64,000 nt of DNA, taken from positions 1,521,796 through 1,585,795 of the forward strand of contig NZ_FOXJ01000001.1 in NCBI RefSeq assembly GCF_900115685.1. The letters are read 5' to 3'. The DNA comes from Variovorax sp. 770b2 (lineage in GTDB: Bacteria > Pseudomonadota > Gammaproteobacteria > Burkholderiales > Burkholderiaceae_C). Shown in pieces: positions 48,175 to 56,914 of this stretch (within the stretch, counting starts at the first letter, position 1; each line of letters begins with the position of its first letter). The notes beneath the pieces are model-generated. The model was given only the letters and a program-made list of their open reading frames with translations, ran no database searches and was not told the DNA's origin. A program made the translations under genes and the position numbers.

Positions 48175-48193
48175 TATTCCGCATATCGGAATA
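48175..48193. promoter_or_regulatory. IclR-type operator, copy 2
   Basis: TATTCCG-CATAT-CGGAATA, same half-sites and spacing as copy 1, ending one base inside the AAGGAG ribosome site (48193-48198) of iclR. A TATATT hexamer that could serve as -10 overlaps it, so binding would block transcription or translation of the regulator. Confidence 0.8.
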
Positions 48194-48204
48194 AGGAGAT
48201 CGAC

Positions 48205-49029
48205 GTGGGAAGAAAACGAAACGCCGCGGGTTCGGTCGATGCCGACGACGCGACCAAGGACCCGCGCTTCATCGCCGCATTGGCGCGCGGCATCGAACTG
48301 CTGCGCGTGTTCAAGCCGCAGGACCGCTGGCTGAGCCACCGCGAGATCGTGCGGCGCATCGCGTTGCCGCCGGCCACGGTGTCGCGCCTGACCTTCACGC
48401 TGACGGCCATGGGCTACCTGAAGCATCGCCAGGACGTGGGCGAATACGCCTTGAGCCCGGCCGTGCTCGGCCTGGGCTTCTCGATGCTCGGCAACTTCGA
48501 TATCGCCCGCATCGCCCGCCCGACCATGCAGGCGCTGGCCGACAAGTGCCAGGCGGCCGTGTCGCTGGGGGCCAGGCACGGCCTGGAGATGATCTACGTC
48601 GCGCACAGCCGCAGCACCGCGCGGCTGATCCTCGGGCTGGACGTCGGCGCACGCCTGCCGATCGCGCGCACCTCGATGGGCCGCGCGGTGCTGTGCGGCA
48701 TGTCGCCGGGCGAGCGCGAGATGCTCATGCAGCGCATCGCGCAGGCCGAGGGCGACGGCTGGCCCGCCGTGAAGGAGCGGCTCGCAGAGGTGCAGCAGCA
48801 GTTCGACACCTCCGGCTTCGTCACGACCGAAGGCGAGTGGGACCCGTCGATCTCCGCCGCCGCCGTGCCCGTGGTGGTCGGCGACGGGCGGACCTTGCTG
48901 AGCCTGTCGGTCGGCGGCGCCTCGAGCTGGCTGCACAGCCATGCCTTGCGCGAGGAGGTGGGGCCGCTGCTGGTGGAGGCCGCGGGCACGATCGTCTCGG
49001 CCATTCACGCGGCGGACTGGAAGGACTGA
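48205..49029 (+). CDS. IclR-family transcriptional regulator
   Basis: 274 residues, GTG start 6 bp after AAGGAG. N-terminal winged helix (about 22-85; FIAALARGIELLRVF, LSHREIVRRIALPPATVSRLTFTL) and C-terminal effector domain (about 100-270; ARTSMGRAVLCGMSPGE, GEWDPSISAAAVPVV). Family members sense aromatic or other acids and act as repressors or activators. The two palindromes in the 226-bp divergent region are its likely operators; the presumed targets are the Bug and DUF6351 genes. Confidence 0.92.
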   Translation: MGRKRNAAGSVDADDATKDPRFIAALARGIELLRVFKPQDRWLSHREIVRRIALPPATVSRLTFTLTAMGYLKHRQDVGEYALSPAVLGLGFSMLGNFDIARIARPTMQALADKCQAAVSLGARHGLEMIYVAHSRSTARLILGLDVGARLPIARTSMGRAVLCGMSPGEREMLMQRIAQAEGDGWPAVKERLAEVQQQFDTSGFVTTEGEWDPSISAAAVPVVVGDGRTLLSLSVGGASSWLHSHALREEVGPLLVEAAGTIVSAIHAADWKD

Positions 49030-49244
49030 CCGGCGCATCGATTGGGCTTCGATGGCGTCGAACCGCGACGCGTTATTCGCCTGCGCGGCTTTCACGGTCA
49101 CGCATTGCCCGGCATCGGGTAATTCCGCCTGGCGCTGTTCAGCCGGCGCATCGCATTCCAGTTCTTGCAGACATTTCGATCGTTCTGCATCGATCGCGTA
49201 CTTCCTGCAATTGGCAATTCATTTGCGAAGCGGCGGAGAAAAAG

Positions 49245-49273
49245 AAAGCCGGTGGCGGGTCGGCTTTTCTCTG
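49245..49273 (+). terminator. Candidate rho-independent terminator
   Basis: AAAGCCG-(9 nt)-CGGCTTT followed by TTCTCT. Stem of 7 bp with a pyrimidine tail. It is 215 bp downstream of iclR and may end its transcript. Confidence 0.5.
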
Positions 49274-49413
49274 GATATCTCCTCGATGGACGCCTTTGAT
49301 TTCTTTCCGATCAAGAAGTCAGCTTGCGGTCAGTTAATTTGGTTTTGAAAATTTGATTGGCTTCGGACACCGCCATTTATTAGCCAGGAATTAGCAAAGA
49401 AATAGGCGCTCTT

Positions 49414-49441
49414 TTGACACAAAGATGTCACCCGCTATTTC
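49414..49441 (+). promoter_or_regulatory. Candidate sigma-70 promoter for the phosphoesterase gene
   Basis: TTGACA (49414-49419), 16-bp spacer, TATTTC (49436-49441). The -35 is perfect and the -10 weak. An inverted repeat TGACA-N6-TGTCA (49415-49430) overlaps the -35 and could be an operator. It lies about 105 bp before the start codon. Confidence 0.45.
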
Positions 49442-49544
49442 TACATTTCTCCTCGAAGTGGCGTTTCGTATTCAAAACGCACGATGCCCGGCATCCCCAT
49501 GCAGGCCAGTCAAAACCATCCATAACTAACTGCCCCGGATATAT

Positions 49545-52010
49545 ATGATGATTTTCGAAAAACGAGTCTTGCTCTCGTCATTGACGACAGTTGCGGCCTG
49601 CGTGCTCGCCGCGTGCGGAGGAGGGAGCGACGGGAACAGCGGCTTCTTCCCGATCATCACGCCGCCCGGCAACACGACCACCAACACGGGCGGCAACAGC
49701 ACCACCCTCAGCGGCGTGGTGGCGGCCAGCGGTTTCGTGCCGGGCAGCACCACGGGCAACCCGACCCTGAAGCCCGGCTACTACCAGAAGGCCACGGTCT
49801 TCGTCGATGCCAACGGCAACGGCGTGCTCGACAGCGGCGAAACCTCGACCACCACCGATGCCAGCGGCAAGTTCACGCTGACGGCCACCGCGACCGGCCA
49901 ATTGGTGGCCGATATCGGCACCTCCGCGATCAATACCTCGACCGGCGCCACGGTGGCCAGCCACCTGGTGCTGCGCGCTTCGGCCGCGCAGATCGCCGAC
50001 CAGGGCGCGGGCAAGATCGTCATCAGCCCGCTGTCCAGCGAAGCGCAGCGCCTGGTGGAAGCCAACGGCAGCAGCTACGCGGCCGAAAAGGCCAACCTCG
50101 TCGCACGCCTGAACGGCCCGGCCTTCAACCTGGGCGACGCCACGTTCAACGACCCGCTGGCGGACGTCAACGGCCTGAGCGGCGCCACCCAGTACGCGGC
50201 GCTGTACCAGGACAACGAACTGACCAACCGCTACACCTACGCCACGGCCAAGCTCGATCGCAAGGACATGTTCCCCGACAACCTGGCCGTCGCGGGCGGC
50301 GACCCCCGCCTGGCCGGCCTCTCGGGCGTGACGCTCACCAACACGGACGGCACCAAGGCCACCCCCTCGGTGCCGACGCAGAAGCAGGCACCCATCACCT
50401 TCGCGCAGGCGCAGCAGGCGGCCTTCAGCGTGGAGGGCGTTCCGGCCTACGACAACATCTTCGTGATCATCGAGGAGAACAAGTCGACCGACGTGATCGT
50501 GGGCAACTCGCGGGCCGTGAACATCAATCACATCCTGAACAACTACAACCAGCTGAGCACGTACTACTCGACCGGCAACCCCTCCGAGCCGAACTACACC
50601 GCCCTGGGCGGCGGCGACGACTTCGGCATCACCGACGACAACTGGTTCGGTTGCGGCGCGGTCGGCCCCTACGCGGTCACCGACATCGCGTTCGCCGGCG
50701 GCACGGCCTCCGACGGCCAGCCCCTGCCCGTGCAAGACAAGCTCCCGCCGGCGAACAGCGCCAGCCGCGCCGGCTACAGCGCGGCCAGCACGAGCTGCGG
50801 CGACGCCCCGAGCACCGGCACCGTGCACAACGTTCCCGGCGCGAACCTGTTCACGCTGATGTCCAGGACGGGCCGCACGATCCGCACCTACAGCGAATCG
50901 ATGAACCCCGGCCAGGATGTGCGCGGCGACAGCATCGCCGACGGCAGCGTGGTCGCCACGTACGACACGAGCCGCCTGAAGGGCGTCACGAACCTGGATG
51001 GCTCCGCCATTCCCGCCCTCGTCGGCACGACCAACTTCGCGGTGGTGGGCGGCCTGTACAAGGTCAAGCACGGCCCGTCGATCGCCTTCCAGGACGCGCG
51101 CAACCTGCCCGAGTTCGCGGCCACCAACCGCACCATCTTCGGCACGCAGTACCAGGAAGCCGACTGGCTCAAGACCGCGGCCTACAAGGTTCCCAGCGGC
51201 TGGGTGTACGACCAGTTCAGCAAGGACCTGGCCACGGGCGACGTGGGCAACATCAACTTCATCGTTCCCGACCAGTGCGACGACATGCACGGCGTGGGCA
51301 GCGACACGAGCTGCCAGGGCGGCAACGACGGCCAGGGCGTGAACATCAAGCGTGCCGACATCTACCTTGGCATGACGGTCAAGGCGATCCAGAACTCGGC
51401 GCTGTGGAAGAACCCGCACAAGCGCGTGGCGATCGTGGTCATGTACGACGAAGGCGAAGGCGGCAGCAACGGTTCGTGCTGCGGCTGGAACGCGGGCGGC
51501 AAGACCTCCGGCGCCGCACCGGTGACCGTGGATGCGAGCGGCAAGGCCACGGCCACCACGCCGCCGAGCAACTACGCCTCGGGCAACTTCGGCCACGGCA
51601 ATTCGATCTTCGGCATCATCTCCAACCAGCAGGACGTGGGCACGGCCAAGAAGAAGGTCGCGGACAGCGACGCCTACAGCCACTTCTCGTTCGTGCGCAC
51701 GCTGCAGGACATGTTCCAGATCGCCGACCCGGCCGTCGATGCGACCTACCTGAACCGCGCCAAGTATTCGGAAGCGTTCATCACCGCCAACATCGCGGCC
51801 CTGCCGGAATACGCAAGCAGCGCGGACACGCACTTCGACTCGGTGCGGCCGATCAACCATGCCTACGTGATCCCGGGCAACTACACGCAGAAGCTGTACG
51901 CGCCCGACATCGACGGCCAGGTCGACTCGGCCACGGGCCAACTCCAAGGCAAGATCACGCCGCAAATGGGGCCTGACGCAAGCCAGTCCAACGTCTGGGC
52001 GACGAAGTAA
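49545..52010 (+). CDS. Secreted phosphoesterase-family lipoprotein (AcpA/phospholipase C-like)
   Basis: 821 residues. Lipoprotein signal (LAAC, Cys24), a Gly/Thr/Asn-rich linker, a small beta domain with an EF-hand-like VFVDANGNGVLDSGE (about 85-100), and a C-terminal alkaline-phosphatase-superfamily domain starting at NIFVIIEENKSTDVI (about 305). Metal-site candidates include NINHILNNYNQLSTYYSTGNPSE and later YDEGEGG and FGHGNSIFG. This matches the phosphoesterase (acid phosphatase/PLC) family acting outside the cytoplasm. First gene of a cluster with a MauG-type peroxidase. Start preceded by an AT-rich leader without a strong ribosome site. Confidence 0.82.
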   Translation: MMIFEKRVLLSSLTTVAACVLAACGGGSDGNSGFFPIITPPGNTTTNTGGNSTTLSGVVAASGFVPGSTTGNPTLKPGYYQKATVFVDANGNGVLDSGETSTTTDASGKFTLTATATGQLVADIGTSAINTSTGATVASHLVLRASAAQIADQGAGKIVISPLSSEAQRLVEANGSSYAAEKANLVARLNGPAFNLGDATFNDPLADVNGLSGATQYAALYQDNELTNRYTYATAKLDRKDMFPDNLAVAGGDPRLAGLSGVTLTNTDGTKATPSVPTQKQAPITFAQAQQAAFSVEGVPAYDNIFVIIEENKSTDVIVGNSRAVNINHILNNYNQLSTYYSTGNPSEPNYTALGGGDDFGITDDNWFGCGAVGPYAVTDIAFAGGTASDGQPLPVQDKLPPANSASRAGYSAASTSCGDAPSTGTVHNVPGANLFTLMSRTGRTIRTYSESMNPGQDVRGDSIADGSVVATYDTSRLKGVTNLDGSAIPALVGTTNFAVVGGLYKVKHGPSIAFQDARNLPEFAATNRTIFGTQYQEADWLKTAAYKVPSGWVYDQFSKDLATGDVGNINFIVPDQCDDMHGVGSDTSCQGGNDGQGVNIKRADIYLGMTVKAIQNSALWKNPHKRVAIVVMYDEGEGGSNGSCCGWNAGGKTSGAAPVTVDASGKATATTPPSNYASGNFGHGNSIFGIISNQQDVGTAKKKVADSDAYSHFSFVRTLQDMFQIADPAVDATYLNRAKYSEAFITANIAALPEYASSADTHFDSVRPINHAYVIPGNYTQKLYAPDIDGQVDSATGQLQGKITPQMGPDASQSNVWATK

Positions 52011-52018
52011 GGAAAAGA

Positions 52019-52097
52019 CTGTCACACGCAAGAGCCGCGGGGGCATCGGAGGCAGGACGCGAGCCGTCTTGCCTTCGGGCCGTCCGCGGCGTGACAG
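52019..52097 (+). other. Structured intergenic element (multi-stem)
   Basis: Outer stem CTGTCAC (52019-52025) with GTGACAG (52091-52097), a second stem GCCGCGG (52034-52040) with CCGCGGC (52084-52090) stacked on it, and an inner hairpin GGCAGGACG-cgagc-CGTCTTGCC (52051-52073, one G-U). A CTTTTG follows. It fills nearly the whole gap between two genes and could be an attenuator, processing site or regulatory RNA. Confidence 0.5.
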
Positions 52098-52107
52098 CTT
52101 TTGCGGG

Positions 52108-53544
52108 ATGCAACGGTCAATGATGAATCTGGCAATGGACAGGATGGTCCCGCTCGTCATGGCGCTCTCGGTAGCGCTGTTGGCTTTGACGGCTTGCGAT
52201 GGCAAGAGCGCGGCAACCGCGACCGCAAGCACCGCCGCCCCCCGCACGCCGGCCCTGAGCACCCAGGCGCAAGTCGGGCAGCTGGCCTTCTTCGACAAGA
52301 ACCTCTCGGGCGGCAGGAACATGTCGTGCGCCAGCTGCCACGACCCGCAATACGCCTACGGCCCGCCGAACAGCATCTCGGTGCAACTGGGCTCCGACAT
52401 CACGCAGACCGGCGCGCGCGCCGTGCCATCGCTTCGCTACCGGGAATCGACACCGGCTTTCAGCCAAGACGCCCCGAACCCCGACGGCGTGACCTCCAAC
52501 TCGCCCGGCGGCGGCTTCATGTGGGATGGGCGCGGTGCGACCATGGCGGCGCAGGTCGCGCTGCCGCTGCTCAACCCGGTCGAGATGAACAACACCTCCA
52601 GGGAGGCGGTCGTGAAGGCGGTTCGGGACGGCGCCTATGCGGGCCTTTTCAAACAGGCCTTCGGGGCCGGCATCTTCGACGACACCGACGCCGCCTTCGA
52701 CGCCCTGGGCACCGCGATCCAGGCGCTGGAGACGGAGGACCTTAGCTTTCACCCGTACAGCAGCAAATACGACCTCTACGTCTTCAACAAGATCGGCGGC
52801 ACGCTGACGCCGGCCGAGCGTCGCGGCGAGGTGCTGTTCCACAGCACCGGCGTGTCCAACTGCTCGGGCTGCCACTACACGGGCGCCAACTTCAACGGCA
52901 ACTCCGGCCTCATGACGGACTTCACCTACCAGGCCCTGGGCGCGCCGCGCAACGACAGGTCGATCCCGAACAATCCGGACCCGATCCCGGCCAACGACGA
53001 CCCCAGGTACTTCGACATGGGCCTGTGCGGTCCCTTCCGCACCGACCACATGCCCGCGACGCCGGCCACGGCGAATCCGTACTGCGGCATGTTCAAGGTG
53101 CCGGTGCTGCGCAACGTGGCGACGCGGGGCGCGTTCTTTCACAACGGCGTGCTCCACTCGCTGGACCAGGTCGTCAACTTCTACAACACGCGGGACACCA
53201 ACCCGGAGTACTGGTATCCGGCGCACAGCGATAGCGCTGGCACCGGCACCGCGCAGGCCAACCCGGCCTGGGCGCTGCAGCCCACCTCCGTGCCGGGCGC
53301 CACGGTCGACAGGTACAACGACCTCCCGCACGCGCAGCAGGGCAGCATCGACGAGGAAGTGCCGCTGGGCACGGGCGAGGGCGGCGATAAGACACTCGCC
53401 AGCGGCACGCGGCCGCGCGCACCCGGCTCCCCGCCGGTCATGACGCCGCAGCAGATCGCCGACCTGGTCTGCTTCCTGGGCACGCTGAGCGACGGCTACC
53501 AGCCTTCGTCCGCGCCATCCACTGCCGGCAGGTGCGTGAAGTGA
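52108..53544 (+). CDS. MauG/cytochrome c peroxidase-family di-heme lipoprotein
   Basis: 478 residues from ATG 52108 (alternatives at 52120 and 52123). Lipobox LTAC (Cys30). First heme motif CASCH (C74, C77, H78) preceded by GQLAFFDKNLSGG, second heme CSGCH in the middle; FMWDGRG and FKVPVLRNVATRGAFFHNG are typical of the BCCP/MauG family. Enzymes of this group reduce peroxide or oxidise protein side chains. It overlaps the next gene by 4 bp (GTGA), so the lipoprotein that follows is probably co-produced. Confidence 0.88.
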   Translation: MQRSMMNLAMDRMVPLVMALSVALLALTACDGKSAATATASTAAPRTPALSTQAQVGQLAFFDKNLSGGRNMSCASCHDPQYAYGPPNSISVQLGSDITQTGARAVPSLRYRESTPAFSQDAPNPDGVTSNSPGGGFMWDGRGATMAAQVALPLLNPVEMNNTSREAVVKAVRDGAYAGLFKQAFGAGIFDDTDAAFDALGTAIQALETEDLSFHPYSSKYDLYVFNKIGGTLTPAERRGEVLFHSTGVSNCSGCHYTGANFNGNSGLMTDFTYQALGAPRNDRSIPNNPDPIPANDDPRYFDMGLCGPFRTDHMPATPATANPYCGMFKVPVLRNVATRGAFFHNGVLHSLDQVVNFYNTRDTNPEYWYPAHSDSAGTGTAQANPAWALQPTSVPGATVDRYNDLPHAQQGSIDEEVPLGTGEGGDKTLASGTRPRAPGSPPVMTPQQIADLVCFLGTLSDGYQPSSAPSTAGRCVK

Positions 53545-54224
53545 GGACGAAGACAAGCGCGGTCTTCCGGCGCATCGGCGGCGGCACGTTGCTGCTGGCG
53601 CTGGTCTTGCTCACCGGCTGTGACAACGAACAGGCGCGCCTTCCGAGCCAGGAGAACTTCACGGCGGCGACCAACGACTATCTCGCGCAGCGCGGCCATG
53701 TGTGCCTGGCCAAGTACGAGTGGCCGATCACGGTGACGGCCGGCTCGCGCGAACCCGACGCCCGGCAGATGCCGGTGCTCGAGAAGCTGGGCCTGGTGAC
53801 CGGCAAGGATGCCGTCGCCACCCCCCCAAAAGCTGCGGGCGACGCCAATGCCCAGCCGGCGGCGGCCGTGCCGGCCCGCGAATACGCGCTGACCGATGCG
53901 GGGCGCAAGTTCTACCTGCGGGTGCCCGTGGTGATCCGCACCACCACGCAGAACATCACGCACCCGGCCGACTTCTGCGCGGCCACGCTGAGCCTGGATC
54001 GCCTGATCGGCTGGGACCCGCCGCAAACGCGCGACGGCCGCACGGCGACCTCGCTGCTCTTCACCTACCGCATCGCGCCCGAACCCTGGGCCGCAACGCC
54101 CGAGGTGCAGCAGGCCTTTCCGTTGCTGGCGCGCGCCATGCAGCGCGAAGGAACGATGCAGGTGCGCCTGGGCGTCCACCTGACCAAGAGCGGCTGGGTG
54201 GCGGACGAACTGGATGCGCACTAG
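53541..54224 (+). CDS. Lipoprotein of unknown function, paralogue 1
   Basis: 227 residues, GTG start overlapping the MauG-type gene. Signal with lipobox LTGC, then NDYLAQRGHVCLAKYEWPITV, an ALTDAGRKFY segment and an end VTKSGWV-type block (HLTKSGWVADEL). The following gene has the same layout and motifs, so the two are tandem paralogues. Two or three cysteines remain in the mature part and could form a disulfide. No known domain recognised. Confidence 0.75.
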   Translation: MRTKTSAVFRRIGGGTLLLALVLLTGCDNEQARLPSQENFTAATNDYLAQRGHVCLAKYEWPITVTAGSREPDARQMPVLEKLGLVTGKDAVATPPKAAGDANAQPAAAVPAREYALTDAGRKFYLRVPVVIRTTTQNITHPADFCAATLSLDRLIGWDPPQTRDGRTATSLLFTYRIAPEPWAATPEVQQAFPLLARAMQREGTMQVRLGVHLTKSGWVADELDAH

Positions 54225-54294
54225 CCGAAACCTTCCGCCAACCGGTGCGGCATCGCGCCTTTCATCGCTACCCGAAAAATCAACCAGAGCCTTC

Positions 54295-54966
54295 ATGAAT
54301 CTCCGCTTTATCCGCCAGGGCCGGCATGCCCGGAACTCGATCAAGACCCTGACCGGCATGGCCTTGCTCTGCGCGCTGGCCGCATGCAGCGCCGGCCGCG
54401 ACGCCGATGCACCCACTGCCCAAAATCTCGCCGCGCCGCTGGATGACTACCTGGCCCAGCGCGGCGACATCTGCCTGGCGATGTTCGACTGGCCGATCGA
54501 CCTGACCGAAGCCGAGGCCGGCTCCGGTGCACGCCATGCCATCCAGTTTCCGGTGATGGAACAGCTGGGCCTGGTGCACAGCACCATCGTCGCCGTGCCC
54601 AAGAGCAGCGAGAACCCGGACGGCGCGGTCAAGCGGTTCGACCTCACCGACACCGGCCGCACGTTCTACAAGCCGCATTCGTACGCGGCCCACGGCGCCG
54701 AACATGCCAACGATCTGTGCGTGGCGCATCTCAAGCGCGAGCAGATCGTGGACGTCAAGGTCGATGCCTCCGACGCGCAGCATCCGCTGGCGGTGGTGAG
54801 CTACACCTACCAGATCGACACGGCGCCGTGGATGCAGAACGCCGACGCGCAGCGCGTGTTCCCGATGATCGCGCGCATCGCCAACGGCGCGGGCGGGAAG
54901 CTGCAGCTGCGCCAGGGCTTCAAGCGCGGCGACAAGGGCTGGGTCGCCCAGCTGGGGCCGGTTTGA
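54295..54966 (+). CDS. Lipoprotein of unknown function, paralogue 2
   Basis: 223 residues from ATG 54295; an ATG at 54214 would overlap the previous gene and spoil the signal peptide. Lipobox LAAC, then DDYLAQRGDICLAMFDWPIDL, matching paralogue 1, followed by DLTDTGRTFYK, a second Cys in NDLCVAHL, and RGDKGWVAQLG at the end. Clearly a tandem duplication of paralogue 1 with strong divergence. Outer-membrane or periplasm-facing; role unknown. Confidence 0.75.
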   Translation: MNLRFIRQGRHARNSIKTLTGMALLCALAACSAGRDADAPTAQNLAAPLDDYLAQRGDICLAMFDWPIDLTEAEAGSGARHAIQFPVMEQLGLVHSTIVAVPKSSENPDGAVKRFDLTDTGRTFYKPHSYAAHGAEHANDLCVAHLKREQIVDVKVDASDAQHPLAVVSYTYQIDTAPWMQNADAQRVFPMIARIANGAGGKLQLRQGFKRGDKGWVAQLGPV

Positions 54967-54994
54967 TGCGCGTGCGCGGAATCCGCGGAGCCTC

Positions 54995-55882
54995 ATGAGC
55001 ACCGTCGTCCGTTTCTCGCCTGACCTGGGCCGCTGGCTCACGCACAACCTCGATGCCGGCCAGGCGCCGCTGGCGCTGGTGGCCGCGATGCGGGGGCAGG
55101 GCATGAACGAGCGGGCCGCGCAGGCCATCGTCGCGGCCTACGTCGATGCGCGCCGGCGGGGCGGGCCGATGCCGGCCGACGCCATCGAGCTGCCGGACGA
55201 GGCCCCCTCCAAACCCGTGGCACGGCTTGCGCCGGGCACCCGAATCCCGGCGGCCGACCGCGAGATCGTCGTGCACTCGCGTGGCGACGATCCGGTCTTT
55301 GCCGCGCTCGGCAACGTCGTGGACGCCGACGAATGCAAGGCCCTCATCGAGATGGCACGGCCGCGCCTTGCGCCTTCCACCCTGGTCGATCCGACGAGCG
55401 GCCGCGACGTGGTGAGCGACAAGCGCGCGAGCTGGGGCATGTTCTTCCGCCTGGGCGAGAACGAGCTGGTCGCCCGTCTCGACCGGCGCCTCTCGGCGCT
55501 GATGAACCTCCCGCTGGAAAACGGCGAGGGGCTGCAGCTGCTGTACTACCCGAGCGGCGCGGGCAGCGAGCCTCACTGCGACTACCTGGCGCCTACCAAC
55601 GCCGCCAACCGCGAATCCATCGCGCGAAGCGGCCAGCGCGTGAGCACGCTGGTGACCTATCTCAACGACGTGCCGGACGGCGGCCAGACCGTCTTCCCGC
55701 ACCTGGGCCTGGCGGTTTCGCCGATCCGTGGCAATGCCTGCTACTTCGAGTACTGCGACGACAACGGGCGCGTCGATGCGCGGTCCCTGCATGCCAGCGC
55801 GACCGTGACCCGGGGCGAGAAGTGGGTCATGACCAAGTGGATGCGCCAGCGCCGCTTCGTGGCCGGGGCGGGGACGGCGTAG
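54995..55882 (+). CDS. Prolyl 4-hydroxylase-like 2OG-Fe(II) oxygenase
   Basis: 295 residues. C-terminal double-stranded beta-helix domain with iron ligands H194 and D196 (EPHCDYL), H266 (SLHAS) and 2-oxoglutarate-binding K276 (GEKWVMTKW), plus VTYLNDVPDGGQTVFP, a hallmark of prolyl 4-hydroxylases. The first ~90 residues are a separate small helical region. No signal peptide, so it acts on cytoplasmic substrates before export if it modifies proteins. It lies 28 bp after the second paralogue and is convergent with tphA1. Confidence 0.9.
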   Translation: MSTVVRFSPDLGRWLTHNLDAGQAPLALVAAMRGQGMNERAAQAIVAAYVDARRRGGPMPADAIELPDEAPSKPVARLAPGTRIPAADREIVVHSRGDDPVFAALGNVVDADECKALIEMARPRLAPSTLVDPTSGRDVVSDKRASWGMFFRLGENELVARLDRRLSALMNLPLENGEGLQLLYYPSGAGSEPHCDYLAPTNAANRESIARSGQRVSTLVTYLNDVPDGGQTVFPHLGLAVSPIRGNACYFEYCDDNGRVDARSLHASATVTRGEKWVMTKWMRQRRFVAGAGTA

Positions 55883-55900
55883 TCCCCGGGAGTTTTCCAC

Positions 55901-56914
55901 TCAAGAGTGAGCGGCCGGCCCTTCGACGAACACGTCGGAGTGGAAGTCGCCCGCGTCGAGCCCGCGATGCCGCAGCGCCGCGTCGCGCACCGCATTCACC
56001 ATGGCCGGCGAGCCGCAGCAATACAGCTCGTGCCCCCGCAGATCGGGACACGTGGCCAGCAGCGCTTCGTCGGCACGGCCCGCGAAGTCGGCATCGCCCG
56101 CCGCACCGCCGTCGCTCAGCGCGCTGACGAAGCGCATCTGCGGCCACTGCTTCTGCCAGCGCGCGACCGCCGGGCGCAGGTAGATGCCGTCGGCCTGCCG
56201 CGCCGCCCAGATCAGCGTGAGGGGCCGGTCGATGCGCCGCTTGAGCATGTCGTCCAGGATGGACTTCACCGGCGCGAAGCCGGTGCCGCCCGCCACGAAC
56301 ACCACGGGCCGCGCCTGTTCCTCCTGCAGCGAGAACGCGCCGAAGGGCAGCTCGATGTCGACGAGCTCGCCGGCCGCCAGCTGCGGCACGCGCGCGCTGA
56401 AGGCGCCGCCCGGCACGTGGCGCACGTGCAGCGTGACGGCATCGCTCTCGTGCGGCGCATTGGCCATGGAATAGCTGCGCGTGCTGCCGTCGGGCAGCGA
56501 CAGCTGCAGGTACTGCCCGGCCCTGAACTTCGCGCGCTGCCCCGTGGGCAGGCGCAGTTGCAGCACCGACACGTCGGGCGCGGCCAGCTCGTTGCGGAAC
56601 ACCTTCGCCGTGAAGCGCTTGCGCGCGGCGGGGTCGATGCGGCGCATCGCGGTCGGCGCGATCTCGAGGTCGCCGCGCGGCGCGCACATGCAGAACAGCA
56701 CCTGGCCCGGCAGGCAGGTCTCGTTGGTAAGAGCGCCCGTCCCGACAGCCTCCACTTCGCCGCGCACCACGGAGCCGGCGCAGTTGCCGCAGACGCCTTT
56801 GCGGCACGAGTAGGGCAGTTCGATGCCGGCGCGCGCCGCCGCGTCGAGCACGCTCTCGTTGCCGGCGCATTCGAAGGCGACGTCGCTGCCCGCGATGGCG
56901 ATGCGATGGCTCAT
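55901..56914 (-). CDS. tphA1: Terephthalate 1,2-dioxygenase reductase component
   Basis: 337 residues, equal to known TphA1 (336). N-terminal plant-type [2Fe-2S] ferredoxin with C37, C42 and C45 in [10 protein letters not shown] and a fourth Cys at C75 or C77. Then an FAD domain (RSYSMANAP) and an NAD(P)H domain ([24 protein letters not shown]). It passes electrons from NAD(P)H to the TphA2A3 oxygenase. It is last in the operon and overlaps tphB by 4 bp. Without context it could be any ring-hydroxylase reductase; the operon order fixes the call. Confidence 0.9.
   Translation of the reverse strand: MSHRIAIAGSDVAFECAGNESVLDAAARAGIELPYSCRKGVCGNCAGSVVRGEVEAVGTGALTNETCLPGQVLFCMCAPRGDLEIAPTAMRRIDPAARKRFTAKVFRNELAAPDVSVLQLRLPTGQRAKFRAGQYLQLSLPDGSTRSYSMANAPHESDAVTLHVRHVPGGAFSARVPQLAAGELVDIELPFGAFSLQEEQARPVVFVAGGTGFAPVKSILDDMLKRRIDRPLTLIWAARQADGIYLRPAVARWQKQWPQMRFVSALSDGGAAGDADFAGRADEALLATCPDLRGHELYCCGSPAMVNAVRDAALRHRGLDAGDFHSDVFVEGPAAHS

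Larger units (their letters stand above)
49030..49544. other. 515-bp non-coding region
   Basis: Lower GC than its surroundings in the right half. It holds a candidate terminator at 49245-49271 and a candidate promoter at 49414-49441. No convincing coding frame is present; short open frames here lack ribosome sites and family features. Confidence 0.6.
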
